A DNA stretch of 64,000 nucleotides from Diphasiastrum complanatum (lineage: Eukaryota; Streptophyta; Lycopodiopsida; Lycopodiales; Lycopodiaceae), in contig CM055095.1 in NCBI GenBank assembly GCA_029204225.1, positions 53,600,752-53,664,751 on the forward strand, written 5' to 3'. This document shows positions 55,612 to 64,000 of the stretch, in pieces (position 1 is the first letter of the stretch; every line of letters begins with the position of its first letter). The notes under the pieces were generated by a model. It was not told the DNA's origin. It ran no database searches and worked only from the letters and a program-made list of their open reading frames with translations. The translations under genes and the position numbers were made by a program.

Positions 55612-56290
55612 AAGGTAAGCACTAGAAACAAAACCAAACAAAAACGAAAAAATTAAATCTGACCAGCAACAGAATCGCCTAAAAAAAAGACAAGATCTTC
55701 AAAGAGAAAACAAGATTCTAAAGAAAAAGTCAATAAGTCTATTATGCAGGAAGATTTATAAGATGATTATGTTTATGACATGAATGATAAGAAATATTTT
55801 GCTCCAAATATAACGAAAGAAGTAGAACAACTTTGTGACTAAGGAGTTAAATAAATCAACAAAAAAAAACACTTTTGACGAACCTTTGGAAGCTTATACT
55901 TCGGAATCAGAGTCTTCTTCTAGCTCGGAAACAAAAACGTCTAATTATATAGATATCCGATATCTAGAATGTTATGAATGAGAAGAAAAGGAAGCCTAGC
56001 CAAGTGAGCCCAAAAAGAGGTACATGGGAAAAGCGAGATAAACCCTACTATGGGAATGATTGACATAGACGAAGTTCGAAGGATACCTCTTGAGTAGGGA
56101 AAAGAAGTGAACATCTCAGTTCACTTATCCAAATTCGATGGAAGCTTATATTATAAGATATTGATGGAATTTATTGATGTTTTTGCCTGGGACTTGAAAG
56201 ATTTAAAAAGTATTCCTAGTGATTTTGGAGAGCATCAAATCGATTTGAAAGCATATGCTCTACCAATTAGACAAAGGCAGTATAGATTGA
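55612..56290 (+). pseudogene. Gypsy linker and RT start
   Basis: A lysine-rich, stop-filled linker (55612-56100) has no recognisable protease. From 56107 the RT N-terminus reads YYKILMEFIDVFAWDLKDLK, SIPSDFGEHQIDL and PIRQRQYRLI, the conserved lead into gypsy RT. Homology ends near 56290. Confidence 0.82.
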
Positions 56291-56664
56291 TAAATTTTAC
56301 AGTTTTTAGGACAATAATGATTGTACTTTACAATCATAGAGAGTTATTGGTTGCTTAATCAATGAATCTATCAAGTTCTACACATTAGATCTTGATCTAG
56401 ATTCACTACACTTGGATTTAAGCAAGAGCAATGGATCAACACATCATTTTTTAGTGAGAGCGGCCTCACACGTGTGGAGTACTATCCACTGTACGGCCTG
56501 CACCTGAAACAACAAGTACAATGATACTAGATAGCAATCATACATAAAAATCACAAGACAAATGACTAGAAATCTCACAAAAGTGTAGAGTGCAAAAGTC
56601 TCATCAATCTTCTTAGCAAAATGATGATCCTTTTATGAATCAAGAGAAGTGACAATTTTCAACA
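56291..56664 (-). repeat. Region with the 3' LTR of copia F
   Basis: On the minus strand the LTR starts TGTTGAAAATTGTCAC at 56664, directly after the polypurine tract. Its far end is not recognisable in 56291-56500, so the left border is a guess. Confidence 0.5.
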
Positions 56665-56677
56665 CTCCTCCTCACTT
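56665..56677 (-). other. Polypurine tract of copia F
   Basis: AAGTGAGGAGGAG on the minus strand before the LTR TGTTG. Confidence 0.8.
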
Positions 56678-58125
56678 CTAACTTGGCAAATCTAGTGTAC
56701 ATCTATCTACAATTCCAAGAGCATATCTTAACTTAAAAAATGGATCTTTGGACAATGGTTTGGTTAAGATATCAGCTATGCATTTGGATGATGGTACATG
56801 ATGTAGTTGCACTTCCTTGGATTGTACCTTCTCCCTCACAAAGTGGTGAGCTATCTCAATATGCTTTGTTCTAGCATGGAAGATAGGATTTGAAACAATT
56901 TGTTGAGAAGTTTGATTGTCACATAATATGTAAGGGATCTCCTCGGCCTCCAGCACATGTAGTTCCATCAAGAGTCTTCTTAGCCATCGGAGCTCTTTGG
57001 TTGTTGAAGTCAATGCCTTGTACTCGGCTTCACATGAAGATAGTGAGATTGTATCTTGCTTTTTGGAAAGCCAAGATATCACTCCTCCACAAAGAAATGT
57101 TGCAAATGCACTAATGGACTTCCTATCCATCTTGTCACCTGTAAAATTTGAATCCGAGTAGGCTCTCAAGTGCAAGTTAGATCCTTCATAAAGTATGCCA
57201 AAAAATCTAGTACTAGAAACATATCTAATTACTCTCTTGGCACTTTTCCAATGATGAACTAAAGTAGCTTGCATACTTTGACTCAACTTGCTTACACAAA
57301 AACTTAAGTCAGGTCTAGTGATGGTTAAATAGATTAGAGAGCCTATAAGCTTCCTAAAGAGGGTGATGTCCTCAAAGGATGCTTCATCACCTTCATTAGT
57401 TGTTTTCACAACATGCTCCATAGGGGTGTCAATCCCCTTACAATCTTTCATACCAAATCTTTCAAGAATGGAAGTAGCATACTTAGATTGACTTATGAAA
57501 GTATGATTGCTACTTCTAGACACTTCTATCCCAAGTATAAACTTTAGGAAGCCTAGATCTACCATCTTGATTTCACTAGATAAGTCAACTTTTACTTTGC
57601 CTATGCCATCATCATCATTTCCTGTCATAATGATGTCATCAACATAAAGAACCAAAATGATGATCTTTCCTTCATTACATTTGAAATTTAAAGAAGGTTC
57701 ATAAGCACTTAGTACAAAGCCAAGGGAATAGAGAAAATCATGCAACCTAGAGTACCAAGCTCTAGGTGCTTGCTTCAAGCCATATAGGCTCTTCCTTAAG
57801 TAGCACACCTTTTGCTCCTCACCAACCTTGATGAAGCCCTCGGGTTGCATTATTAGATTTCATCTTCTAAGAAGCCATTCAAGAAGGCATTTGTCACATC
57901 CATTTGGTAGAGATCCCATTTGAGCAAAGTAGCAATGCAAATGATTAATCTAATAGTTACAAGCTTAGCTACAGGTGCAAATGTTTCTTCATAATCCAAT
58001 CCTTTTATTTGAAGAAATCCCTTAGCAACAAGCCTATCTTTGTACTTACTAATAGAACCATCTTGATTGTACTTAATTCTATAAATCCACTTACATGCAA
58101 GTGGTTTCTTTCTACTTGGAAGATT
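56678..58125 (-). pseudogene. Copia F reverse transcriptase and RNase H
   Basis: The 390-codon frame (57850-56678) is the longest in the window. It runs from RT finger/palm (YLRKSLYGLKQAPRAWYSRL) through the catalytic LYVDDIIMTGND, LGIEVSRSSN, RFGMKDCKGIDTPM and RKLIGSLIYLTITRPDLSF to RNase H (AYSDSNFTGDKMDRKSISAF, SCEAEYKALTS, LCDNQTSQQIV, ADILTKPLSKDPF) and a natural stop. Catalytic Asp residues of both domains are present. The RT entry (LACKWIYRIKYNQDGSISKY, KGLDYEETFAPVAKLVTIRL, YQMDVTNAFLNGFLEDE) lies at 57860-58125, separated by a frameshift just before MQPEGF. Integrase and gag are absent. Confidence 0.93.
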
Positions 58126-58251
58126 TAAGTGAAAAATGCGACACTACATATTTACTCGGTACTGTTGCTGAAAAACAATGTATCATCCATGTATAAAGTG
58201 ATAATGATAAAAAACTGCTGCACTGTTTTGAACTAAACATTTGAATCTAAA

Positions 58252-58461
58252 GCCAACAATCCAATCTTTCATACAAGGAATAGGCACATCGAATTTGCAC
58301 ATCACTTTGTGAGAGAGAAGCTTATTGGCGGAGAGATCCATTTGGAGCATATTGATTCATCTTCACGTATTGCTGATCTACTCACCAAGCCACTACTCAA
58401 GAGTTCCTTCATCAAACATAGATCCAATCTTGGATTGATTCCAAGATCCATGTGTTTCTAG
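58252..58461 (+). pseudogene. Copia RNase H C-terminal tail
   Basis: An open 69-codon stretch to a TAG: NNPIFHTRNRHIEFAHHFVR, EKLIGGEIHLEHIDSSSR, IADLLTKPLLKSSFIKHRS. It is on the opposite strand to copia F and is a separate fragment. The sequence TTTTTAGGAG|TGTGAAAACA at 58472-58491 could be its polypurine tract and LTR start. Confidence 0.88.
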
Positions 58462-60030
58462 ATTAGATATCTTTTTAGGAGTGTGAAAACATAAAAATTT
58501 ATCTATGTTGACTTTAGGGGTGTCATGAAGTTTTGTAGTCAAGCTTCTTGATGTCATTACTTGATAGGGCCATTTTTGGCTTTAGAGGTTAAATAATCAA
58601 GTACACATGTTTTATCATAATTAGGCCAAAAGTCAATTATGATGTACCTCGATCTAGTTAGGTTGTTTACAAGTTTCAAAGTTATATTTGATGAGTGATC
58701 AAAGTCAATGTGATGGTAAAGAGTCAAGGGTCCAATCATGAGTGAAAGATTTGTTAGATGGGTCCAATCAAAATCAAGGAATGATGAATAACTCATCCAA
58801 TAGGATTAGAGAGGTGCTAAAAAAGGGGTCCATCTTGGACTACCTCAAGATACTACATGTATTTTGATTTCCTTCATCATCAATATTGAGTTTCTGAGAC
58901 TTATTGAAGATTGATCAATTTTGTGTGTATTCCACTCTCTCTCTATCCGAGGCTTGATTGGCAATCTCTCTACTCAAGAGCAAGAAATTTTCTTACTTAG
59001 TTCTTTTCATGAGTACTTCCCACACATGTGAAAGTACTTTGGTGATGGATGTATGCATGTATATTTGTGTCTTTGCCTTAGTTTTTTGACATGGATCTTG
59101 ATTATCAATCTATTGTTGATGTAAAGTGCAAACACAAGAAAGCATGAAACTTGGTGGAGCTGGCTGCCTTGTCTCTTTCCAATCTTTGTTGCATAAATTA
59201 TGATAAGAAATGTCTCTCTCTAGGCTCACTTATGCACAATCCTCAAGCACCCCTTAATCTTGACCCTTCCTAATGTCGACACATGGTCAATTCCATGCAC
59301 AATCTACACTTGCCACTTGGTAATAACCTACCACATAGGCAAGTGAGTAGGCTGTCGCTTGTACACCAAACCAAGTGTCCCAGTGAGCATATAACACATG
59401 CCATGTTTGATCAGTCAACCCTGATATGTGTCACTCATTCACCAGGCCAAGTGTCCTAGTGAACATATGATACATGTCCCATTGGCTAGTCAATTCCTAT
59501 TTATAAAATCAATCTAGCCGCTCCTCATTAATGACCAAGTACTCCATCAAAGCTCAGCATGCGACAAAGAGGCTCAGAATCTCTAATACCACTATAAGAA
59601 TCACCAAGTGAAGATACGACTAAATCTTGTTACATGCAACCAAAGGACACCTATGGAGCAAAATTATCCAACCAACAGGAAATGGCTAGTCAATACCCTA
59701 ACCACTTCACCCTTATGCCATGGTGAACGAATGCAAGAGAGGAGGAGATCCTGGCTTATAGATCAGAAAATTCAATAGGGAGATGGGCAAGTTTCCATAG
59801 TATATATTCTCTCCCATGAGGAGAGAATATTTCTCTTAGGATCCCCATGCAACCTAAATAAGCAATTGACCTCCTATTCTTACATTATACCAGTCAAACA
59901 CCATGCAAGTGCTCCTATGTCCAATCATAGGTCTAGGCCCTCATAAGATTATTGATTACATTACGAACTCTTAATGATTTATAAGTACAATCATAATTGT
60001 CCTTTTTCTCTGAAAATTGACAATGAAGGT
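58462..60030. other. Possible LTR and anonymous sequence; no gene
   Basis: An LTR of the 58.25-kb copia fragment may start at 58482, but no end is found. At about 59362-59512 two imperfect units share CACCAA/GGCCAAGTGTCC(C/T)AGTGA and CATGTCCC/CATGCC-type text. A short palindromic run ATATTCTCTCCCATGAGGAG plus AGAATAT lies at about 59804-59830. Confidence 0.45.
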
Positions 60031-60990
60031 GGTTTGCAACATCTTCTTGCCAATCAGGTCCTTTATCAAGTGGTACTTGATCGCAATGTGTTTCGTCCTT
60101 GAGTGAAACATAGGGTCTTTCGTCAGATGTATTGCAGATGTGTTGTCCATCTACAAAACCAGAGGTTCTTTGTTCGTTTCACCCAGTTCGTCCAAAAATT
60201 GTCTGAGCCAAATTATCTCATTGCCCAACTTTGCTGCTACAACGTACTCTGCTTCACCGGAATGATTGGGCCACAATGGTCTGCTTCTTGCTGACCCAGA
60301 GAATTGTCGCTTTTGAAACAAGGGTGTATCCTCCTGAGACACTTTTACAGTCATCTTTGAGGGATGCCCAGCTGGCATCACTATAGGAAATCATCTGAAA
60401 ACCTGCATCATGACACTAATACAAACCATAATCCGTTGTTAGTTGAAGATATTGCAAAATTTGTTTTGCAATCTTCCAGTGTGTCGAGACAGAATTCATG
60501 CAAAATTGGCTCATTCAAAATACTGCATAGGCAATGTCAGGGCGTGTATTGTCAGCAAGATACATCAGCAATCCTATTAGCTTTCTGTAAGGCGTGAGCT
60601 ACATCAATTCTCTCTCTGTCTCAGTCCTCGAACAATTTTCGTTCGTCAGCACCGTTCCTACAAGCATTGGAGTATTCGCTCCTTTTCAATTCAGCATCCC
60701 AAAATCCCCTAGTATTTTCTGGGTATATCTGGATTGATGAAGGTATAGCTTACCTCTCTCATAGTTCCTTTCAATTTGTAAGCCAAGGTAACACTTGGCT
60801 TTTCCCAGATCCACAATCTTGAAATGTTTCAAGATGTTTGTCTTCACTTCAGCAATCAGCTTCTCACTCTTGCAGAGCATCAAAGTGTCATCCACATACA
60901 CAACCACAATGATAATCTTCCCATCTGTGATTCTCACATACACATTGGTATCAGCCATCAATGGCTTGAATCCCAATGATTTGAGGGCTT
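60031..60990 (-). pseudogene. Copia B RT thumb/palm and RNase H start
   Basis: LGFKPLMADTNVYVRITDGK leads to the catalytic VVVYVDDTLMLCKS, then FKIVDLGKAKCYLGLQIERN and YTQKILGDFGMLN (60976-60686). RNase H follows in pieces: VSKSDDCK-like, EAEYVVAAKLGNEIIWLRQF and LDELGETNKEPLVL (60381-60151). A deletion upstream removes the segment between the DQPPG motif and this part. The catalytic YVDD is intact but the frame is not. Confidence 0.9.
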
Positions 60991-62170
60991 GATCTTTCTT
61001 TTTGTACCTGGGGGTTGATCCATTTAGACCTCCTCGTCTAACTCACCATGCAAGAAGGCTATCTTCTCGTCTGCAATGTGGATCCTGAGGTCATAAGCAG
61101 CTGCATATACAAATAACAAACATAGGGACAAATGTTTGATGACAGGAGAGAAGGTCTTAGAGTAGTCAATACCATATCTCTGAGAGAATGCCTTGTATTT
61201 TGAGACATCCCCATATGGCCCATACTTGAGCTTGTAAACCCATTTGCATTTGACAGCCTTTCGCTTATCTGGTAATGGCTAAAACGTCCATATTTGATTC
61301 TTTCTCATGGACTCCATCTCCTTGTTCATGGCTTGGATCCATTTGTCCTTCTTTGAACATTCAATTGCCTCCTCGAATGTCTGTGGTTCGCCACTGAATC
61401 CACAGAATTCTTCTGATGTGAAAACAGAGCTGCTTGACACATATCTTGTTGGCGTTCTTCGTGGTCTTGTCGACCTTCTAGGAGGTCCTCCTAGGACAGC
61501 AATGACTTTGCCTTTGTCTGTTCTTCTAGGTCCAGAACCATCTTGGTTTACAGGAACTGTAGCAGCAGGTTGCCTCTCAAATCTTTCATCTTCTGATTCG
61601 TCACTCGAATGCGAAGTGACTCAAAAATTTTCGTTTTCATGTTCGTCTTCTGCTCCCTCTATTGCTGGTGGCAGATCATAGTACTATCTTTTCAGAACTT
61701 TGTAGCTGACAAGATCATCATTGGCCATTGTCCTGCTCTCATCGAATCTGATATCTCTCACTATCTTCACAGTGTTCGTGTCTGGCATGTAGACTCTGTA
61801 GTATGACAAATTGTTGTCATAACCTACCAAAAATCCCTGTTCAACTTTCTTGTCAAGCTTCTTTTGAAGCTTATCAGGGATATGTGCATAAGCTACACAG
61901 CCAAAGATTTTGTTGTGAGACAGGTTGGGCTTTCTACCCCATCATAATTCGTGTGGTGTCGCGTGAGGGACACTAGACTTCCCTGTCATGTTCTGGATGT
62001 ATGCAGCTGTAACTACTGCTTCAGCCCACAGTACCCTTGGAGCTTTCGAGTAGGCCATCATCCATCTGACAACTTCCATCAGGGTCCTATTCTTCCTCTC
62101 TGCAACACTGTTGTGCTGCGGTGTCTAGGCTGCAGTCCTTCTGTGAATGATGCCATGATCATTGCAAAAG
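60991..62170 (-). pseudogene. Copia B integrase C-terminus, hinge and RT start
   Basis: The third catalytic integrase segment (QHNSVAERKNRTLME, about 62085-62130) is followed by APRVLWAEAVVTAAYIQNM, HELWWGRKPNLSHNKIFGC and VYMPDTNTVKIVRDIRFDES. The hinge has SSDESEDERFERQP and RRSTRPRRTPTRYV. RT entry: GFSGEPQTFEEAIECSKKD, MNKEMESMRKNQIWTF, VKCKWVYKLKYGPYGDVSKY and FSQRYGIDYSKTFSPVIKHL. Stops occur about every 100 codons, and a short piece before FSQRYG is lost. Confidence 0.88.
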
Positions 62171-62938
62171 TCAGTGAAGCGATTCGAGATGTATTTGCCA
62201 CCTTGATCTATCCTGATCTGCTTCCTTTTTGCCAGTGCATCTCTCTGCCCAATTCACATACTTTGTGAATTTATCAAGTGCTTCTGATTTATTCTGAATA
62301 AAATACACTCTGACGAATTTACTATAATCATCAATGAAGGCTATGTAATATTTTGAGCCTCCTACTAAGATCACATTGAAAGGCCCATAGATGTCAGAAT
62401 GCACTAACTCCAGAATCTTAGTCATTCTGTAGGAGTCTTTGACAAAGGGAGTGCTGGACATCTTATTCTTCAGGAATGCATCACTGGTGGTCGAATTGTT
62501 CGCATTCGAGATGCTGACCCCTGTTATTGCTCCATGATGATTGGCTTGGTAAAGTGCCATCGAATTCATGTGGCATAGTCTCCTGTGCCACAGAGTGTCT
62601 GGCGAATCATCATGAGTCTGATGCATCTGATCTGTAGGCAGGCGTACCTTCAGGTGATATAGATTACCTTTTCTTCTGCCTTGAGTGACCAAGGTACTGA
62701 TACTGGCATAAATAACATTGCATGCTTTATCAGAAAATGTCACACGCATTTTAGCATCAGCTATCCTTGTCATAGAAAGCAAGTCCTGCTGCAGTGTAGG
62801 CATGAACAGAACGTCTTCGAGTCGTCTGTCTCTGCCATTCATGTTGAGCCAGAGTAAACCAATACCGTTCACTTGATATTTGGATCCATCTCCAAGAACA
62901 ATGAATCTTGAAGGATCAGCACTTCTGAAATCAGACAT
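62171..62938 (-). pseudogene. Copia B protease C-terminus, GAG-pre-integrase and integrase N-terminus
   Basis: This 255-codon open frame runs MSDFRSADPSRFIVLGDGSK, LFMPTLQQDLLSMTRIADA, the zinc binder LWHRRLCHMNSMALYQ (the paired Cys are lost: SDAFLKNK replaces YDACLKGK), then the integrase HSDIYGPF and FIDDYSKFVRVYFIQNKSEA segments. It is colinear with the 45209-46117 frame of element A. Confidence 0.9.
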
Positions 62939-63363
62939 AATTCGTCACGATGTCATGAATGTGAGATAGCTCCCGAATCTAGGATCACTTCTTGTGTGTC
63001 AGGCATTGACACTGCACACACATCTGCACAAATGTAGGCGGTTGAACAATTTCTGTTCAATCTCTCTTCGTCCATTTTTGCGATCTCAAGCTCCTCAACA
63101 TAGGACGTTACTGTTCTCCGATCAAGTGTGAGACTATCTTCGATGGATGAATATAGTAAGGCTATTGCCTTGTCATTTTTTTCTTTCCACTCGCGTAGCT
63201 CTTTGCCTGATGTCGTAGGCATCTCCTCTATGCCATCCACCCAGGAGAAGAGTCCTTCACCCTTTAGTATCAACGATGTCTTAACTTTCCAGACTAGAAA
63301 GTTAGATCCTGAAGAATCCAGAACTGTAAAGATCTTTCTCTGTATGCTGCTGATTGAAGCCAT
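62939..63363 (-). pseudogene. Copia B Gag N-terminus fused to protease
   Basis: The 136-codon frame starts MASISSIQRKIFTVLDSSGS, NFLVWKVKTSLILKGEGLFS and SSIEDSLTLD, then jumps in frame to RRTVTSYVEELEIAKMDEER and the protease site VILDSGAISHS. About 200 codons of Gag, including the zinc knuckle, have been deleted without loss of frame. The protease Thr-Ser (SGATSH) is changed to SGAISH. Confidence 0.9.
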
Positions 63364-63462
63364 TGCTTCTTGAATTCGTGTTCACTTGTTGATGGTTGAT
63401 TGTTTGAATGCTCAACCCCTTGATCTGATTGCCTTTGGCTATGTCAGACTTTGACAAGGTGG

Positions 63463-63474
63463 GCTCTGATACCA
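63463..63474 (-). other. Primer-binding site of copia B
   Basis: TGGTATCAGAGC on the minus strand, one base from the LTR. Confidence 0.92.
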
Positions 63475-63475
63475 T

Positions 63476-64000
63476 TGATGATAAGAAAATGCACCCAGAA
63501 AGATGCACAAATTATAGCCAAAACCACTTTGGCGACAAACTGACAGAATTAAATCACGAACAATTCGCGAAACTTTTCATGACACTCGAATTGTTTCTGT
63601 TTGAGTTGGATCAATCAGGCTCTATAACGCAACCAAACGAAACGAAACGAAACGAGACGAAGCAAAGCAAAACTTGCACTGACATTGGTTCATGCTGGAA
63701 GCACAGATCGCAAAACTACGTGGAACGAAACGAAGTGAAATAATTCGCGACAAGATCAATCAAGCAATCAAGCTCTGTAACGAGACGAGACGAAACATGA
63801 CGAAATGAAACGACGAAACAAAACCTAGGTGAGCCTCCGAGATTGATTTATCCTTATTGCCAGGTGATCGCGAAGCGAAACGAAATGTAACACGAAACGA
63901 AAGGATTCGCGAACAGGATCAGTTCGTCAGATATTCAAATGTGACCACTGGTCACTGCTGGCTGTATCACTCCTACAATCCTTCAAAGAGTAGTAAGGCA
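63476..64000 (-). repeat. 5' LTR of copia B (partial, window edge)
   Basis: The inner end is ...TTATCATCA on the minus strand. It is rich in ACGAA/ACGAAACG words (63630-63665, 63720-63740, 63780-63825, 63865-63905) and TTCGCGAA-type palindromes (63562, 63742, 63903). The last 45 bp matches 48110-48150 of the A LTR. Confidence 0.88.

Larger units (their letters stand above)
60031..64000 (-). mobile_element. Ty1/copia element B, cut by the window edge
   Basis: Reading from the right: 5' LTR (64000-63476, incomplete), primer site, gag-protease fusion, integrase, RT and RNase H start. It stops at 60030 inside RNase H with no 3' LTR. It is closely related to element A in sequence and order but has its own deletions. 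Confidence 0.9.

Overview
This window is nuclear DNA from a land plant with a large, repeat-rich genome. The evidence is stacked plant-type LTR retrotransposons using the initiator-Met tRNA primer site (TGGTATCAGAGC), a plant-style CACTA tnp2 transposase, a fragment of a plant cell-cycle ubiquitin-conjugating enzyme (UBC19/20, E2-C type), a tRNA-derived SINE and very long (CT)n tracts. The species cannot be resolved. I see no convincingly intact host gene. Almost every protein-coding trace is a broken transposable-element gene carrying stops, frameshifts, deletions or nested insertions.

Layout. 1-0.85 kb: Ty1/copia reverse transcriptase fragment (+). 0.85-5.25 kb: AT-rich, no gene. 5.25-8.95 kb: a Ty3/gypsy element on the minus strand (gag, protease, RNase H end, integrase; RT deleted), split by a foldback element at 5.9-6.7 kb. 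9.75-16.1 kb: two pieces of a gag-only LTR element on the plus strand. 16.2-about 20.9 kb: a second gypsy element (gag with four CCHC-like knuckles, protease, leader, primer site, LTR) on the minus strand. 21-22 kb: copia knuckle/protease fragment. 22-29 kb: mostly anonymous, with microsatellites, tandem duplications and one unidentified ORF. 29.03-33.59 kb: the most complete copy of the gag-only element (minus). 33.6-37 kb: degenerate CACTA tnp2 gene and a companion ORF with a weak SET-domain look. 37-39.5 kb: tandem repeats and a SINE. 39.6-42.5 kb: third copy of the gag-only element (5' half). 42.5-49.0 kb: copia element A (minus) with both LTRs. 49.0-52.05 kb: copia C (+). 52.05-53.75 kb: copia D (+). 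54.0-56.3 kb: third gypsy gag (+). 56.3-58.1 kb: copia F (minus), holding the longest open frame (390 codons). 58.25-58.46 kb: copia RNase H tail (+). 60.0-64.0 kb: copia element B (minus), related to A and running off the right edge.

The most unusual content is the gag-only LTR family. Its LTRs have the perfect termini TGTCATG...CATGACA. It carries at least two gag-like modules in tandem, with no protease, RT or integrase seen. In all three copies it carries, always antisense to the element, the same C-terminal piece of an E2-C ubiquitin-conjugating enzyme with what looks like its 3'UTR. Next to it lie a pyrimidine minisatellite and, in two copies, a telomere-like CCCTAA block. This looks like a captured host-gene fragment amplified by a non-autonomous retroelement that must rely on other elements for its enzymes. 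The autonomous-type elements around it are all degenerate, so the locus reads as a graveyard of nested insertions and recombination chimeras rather than a working gene cluster.
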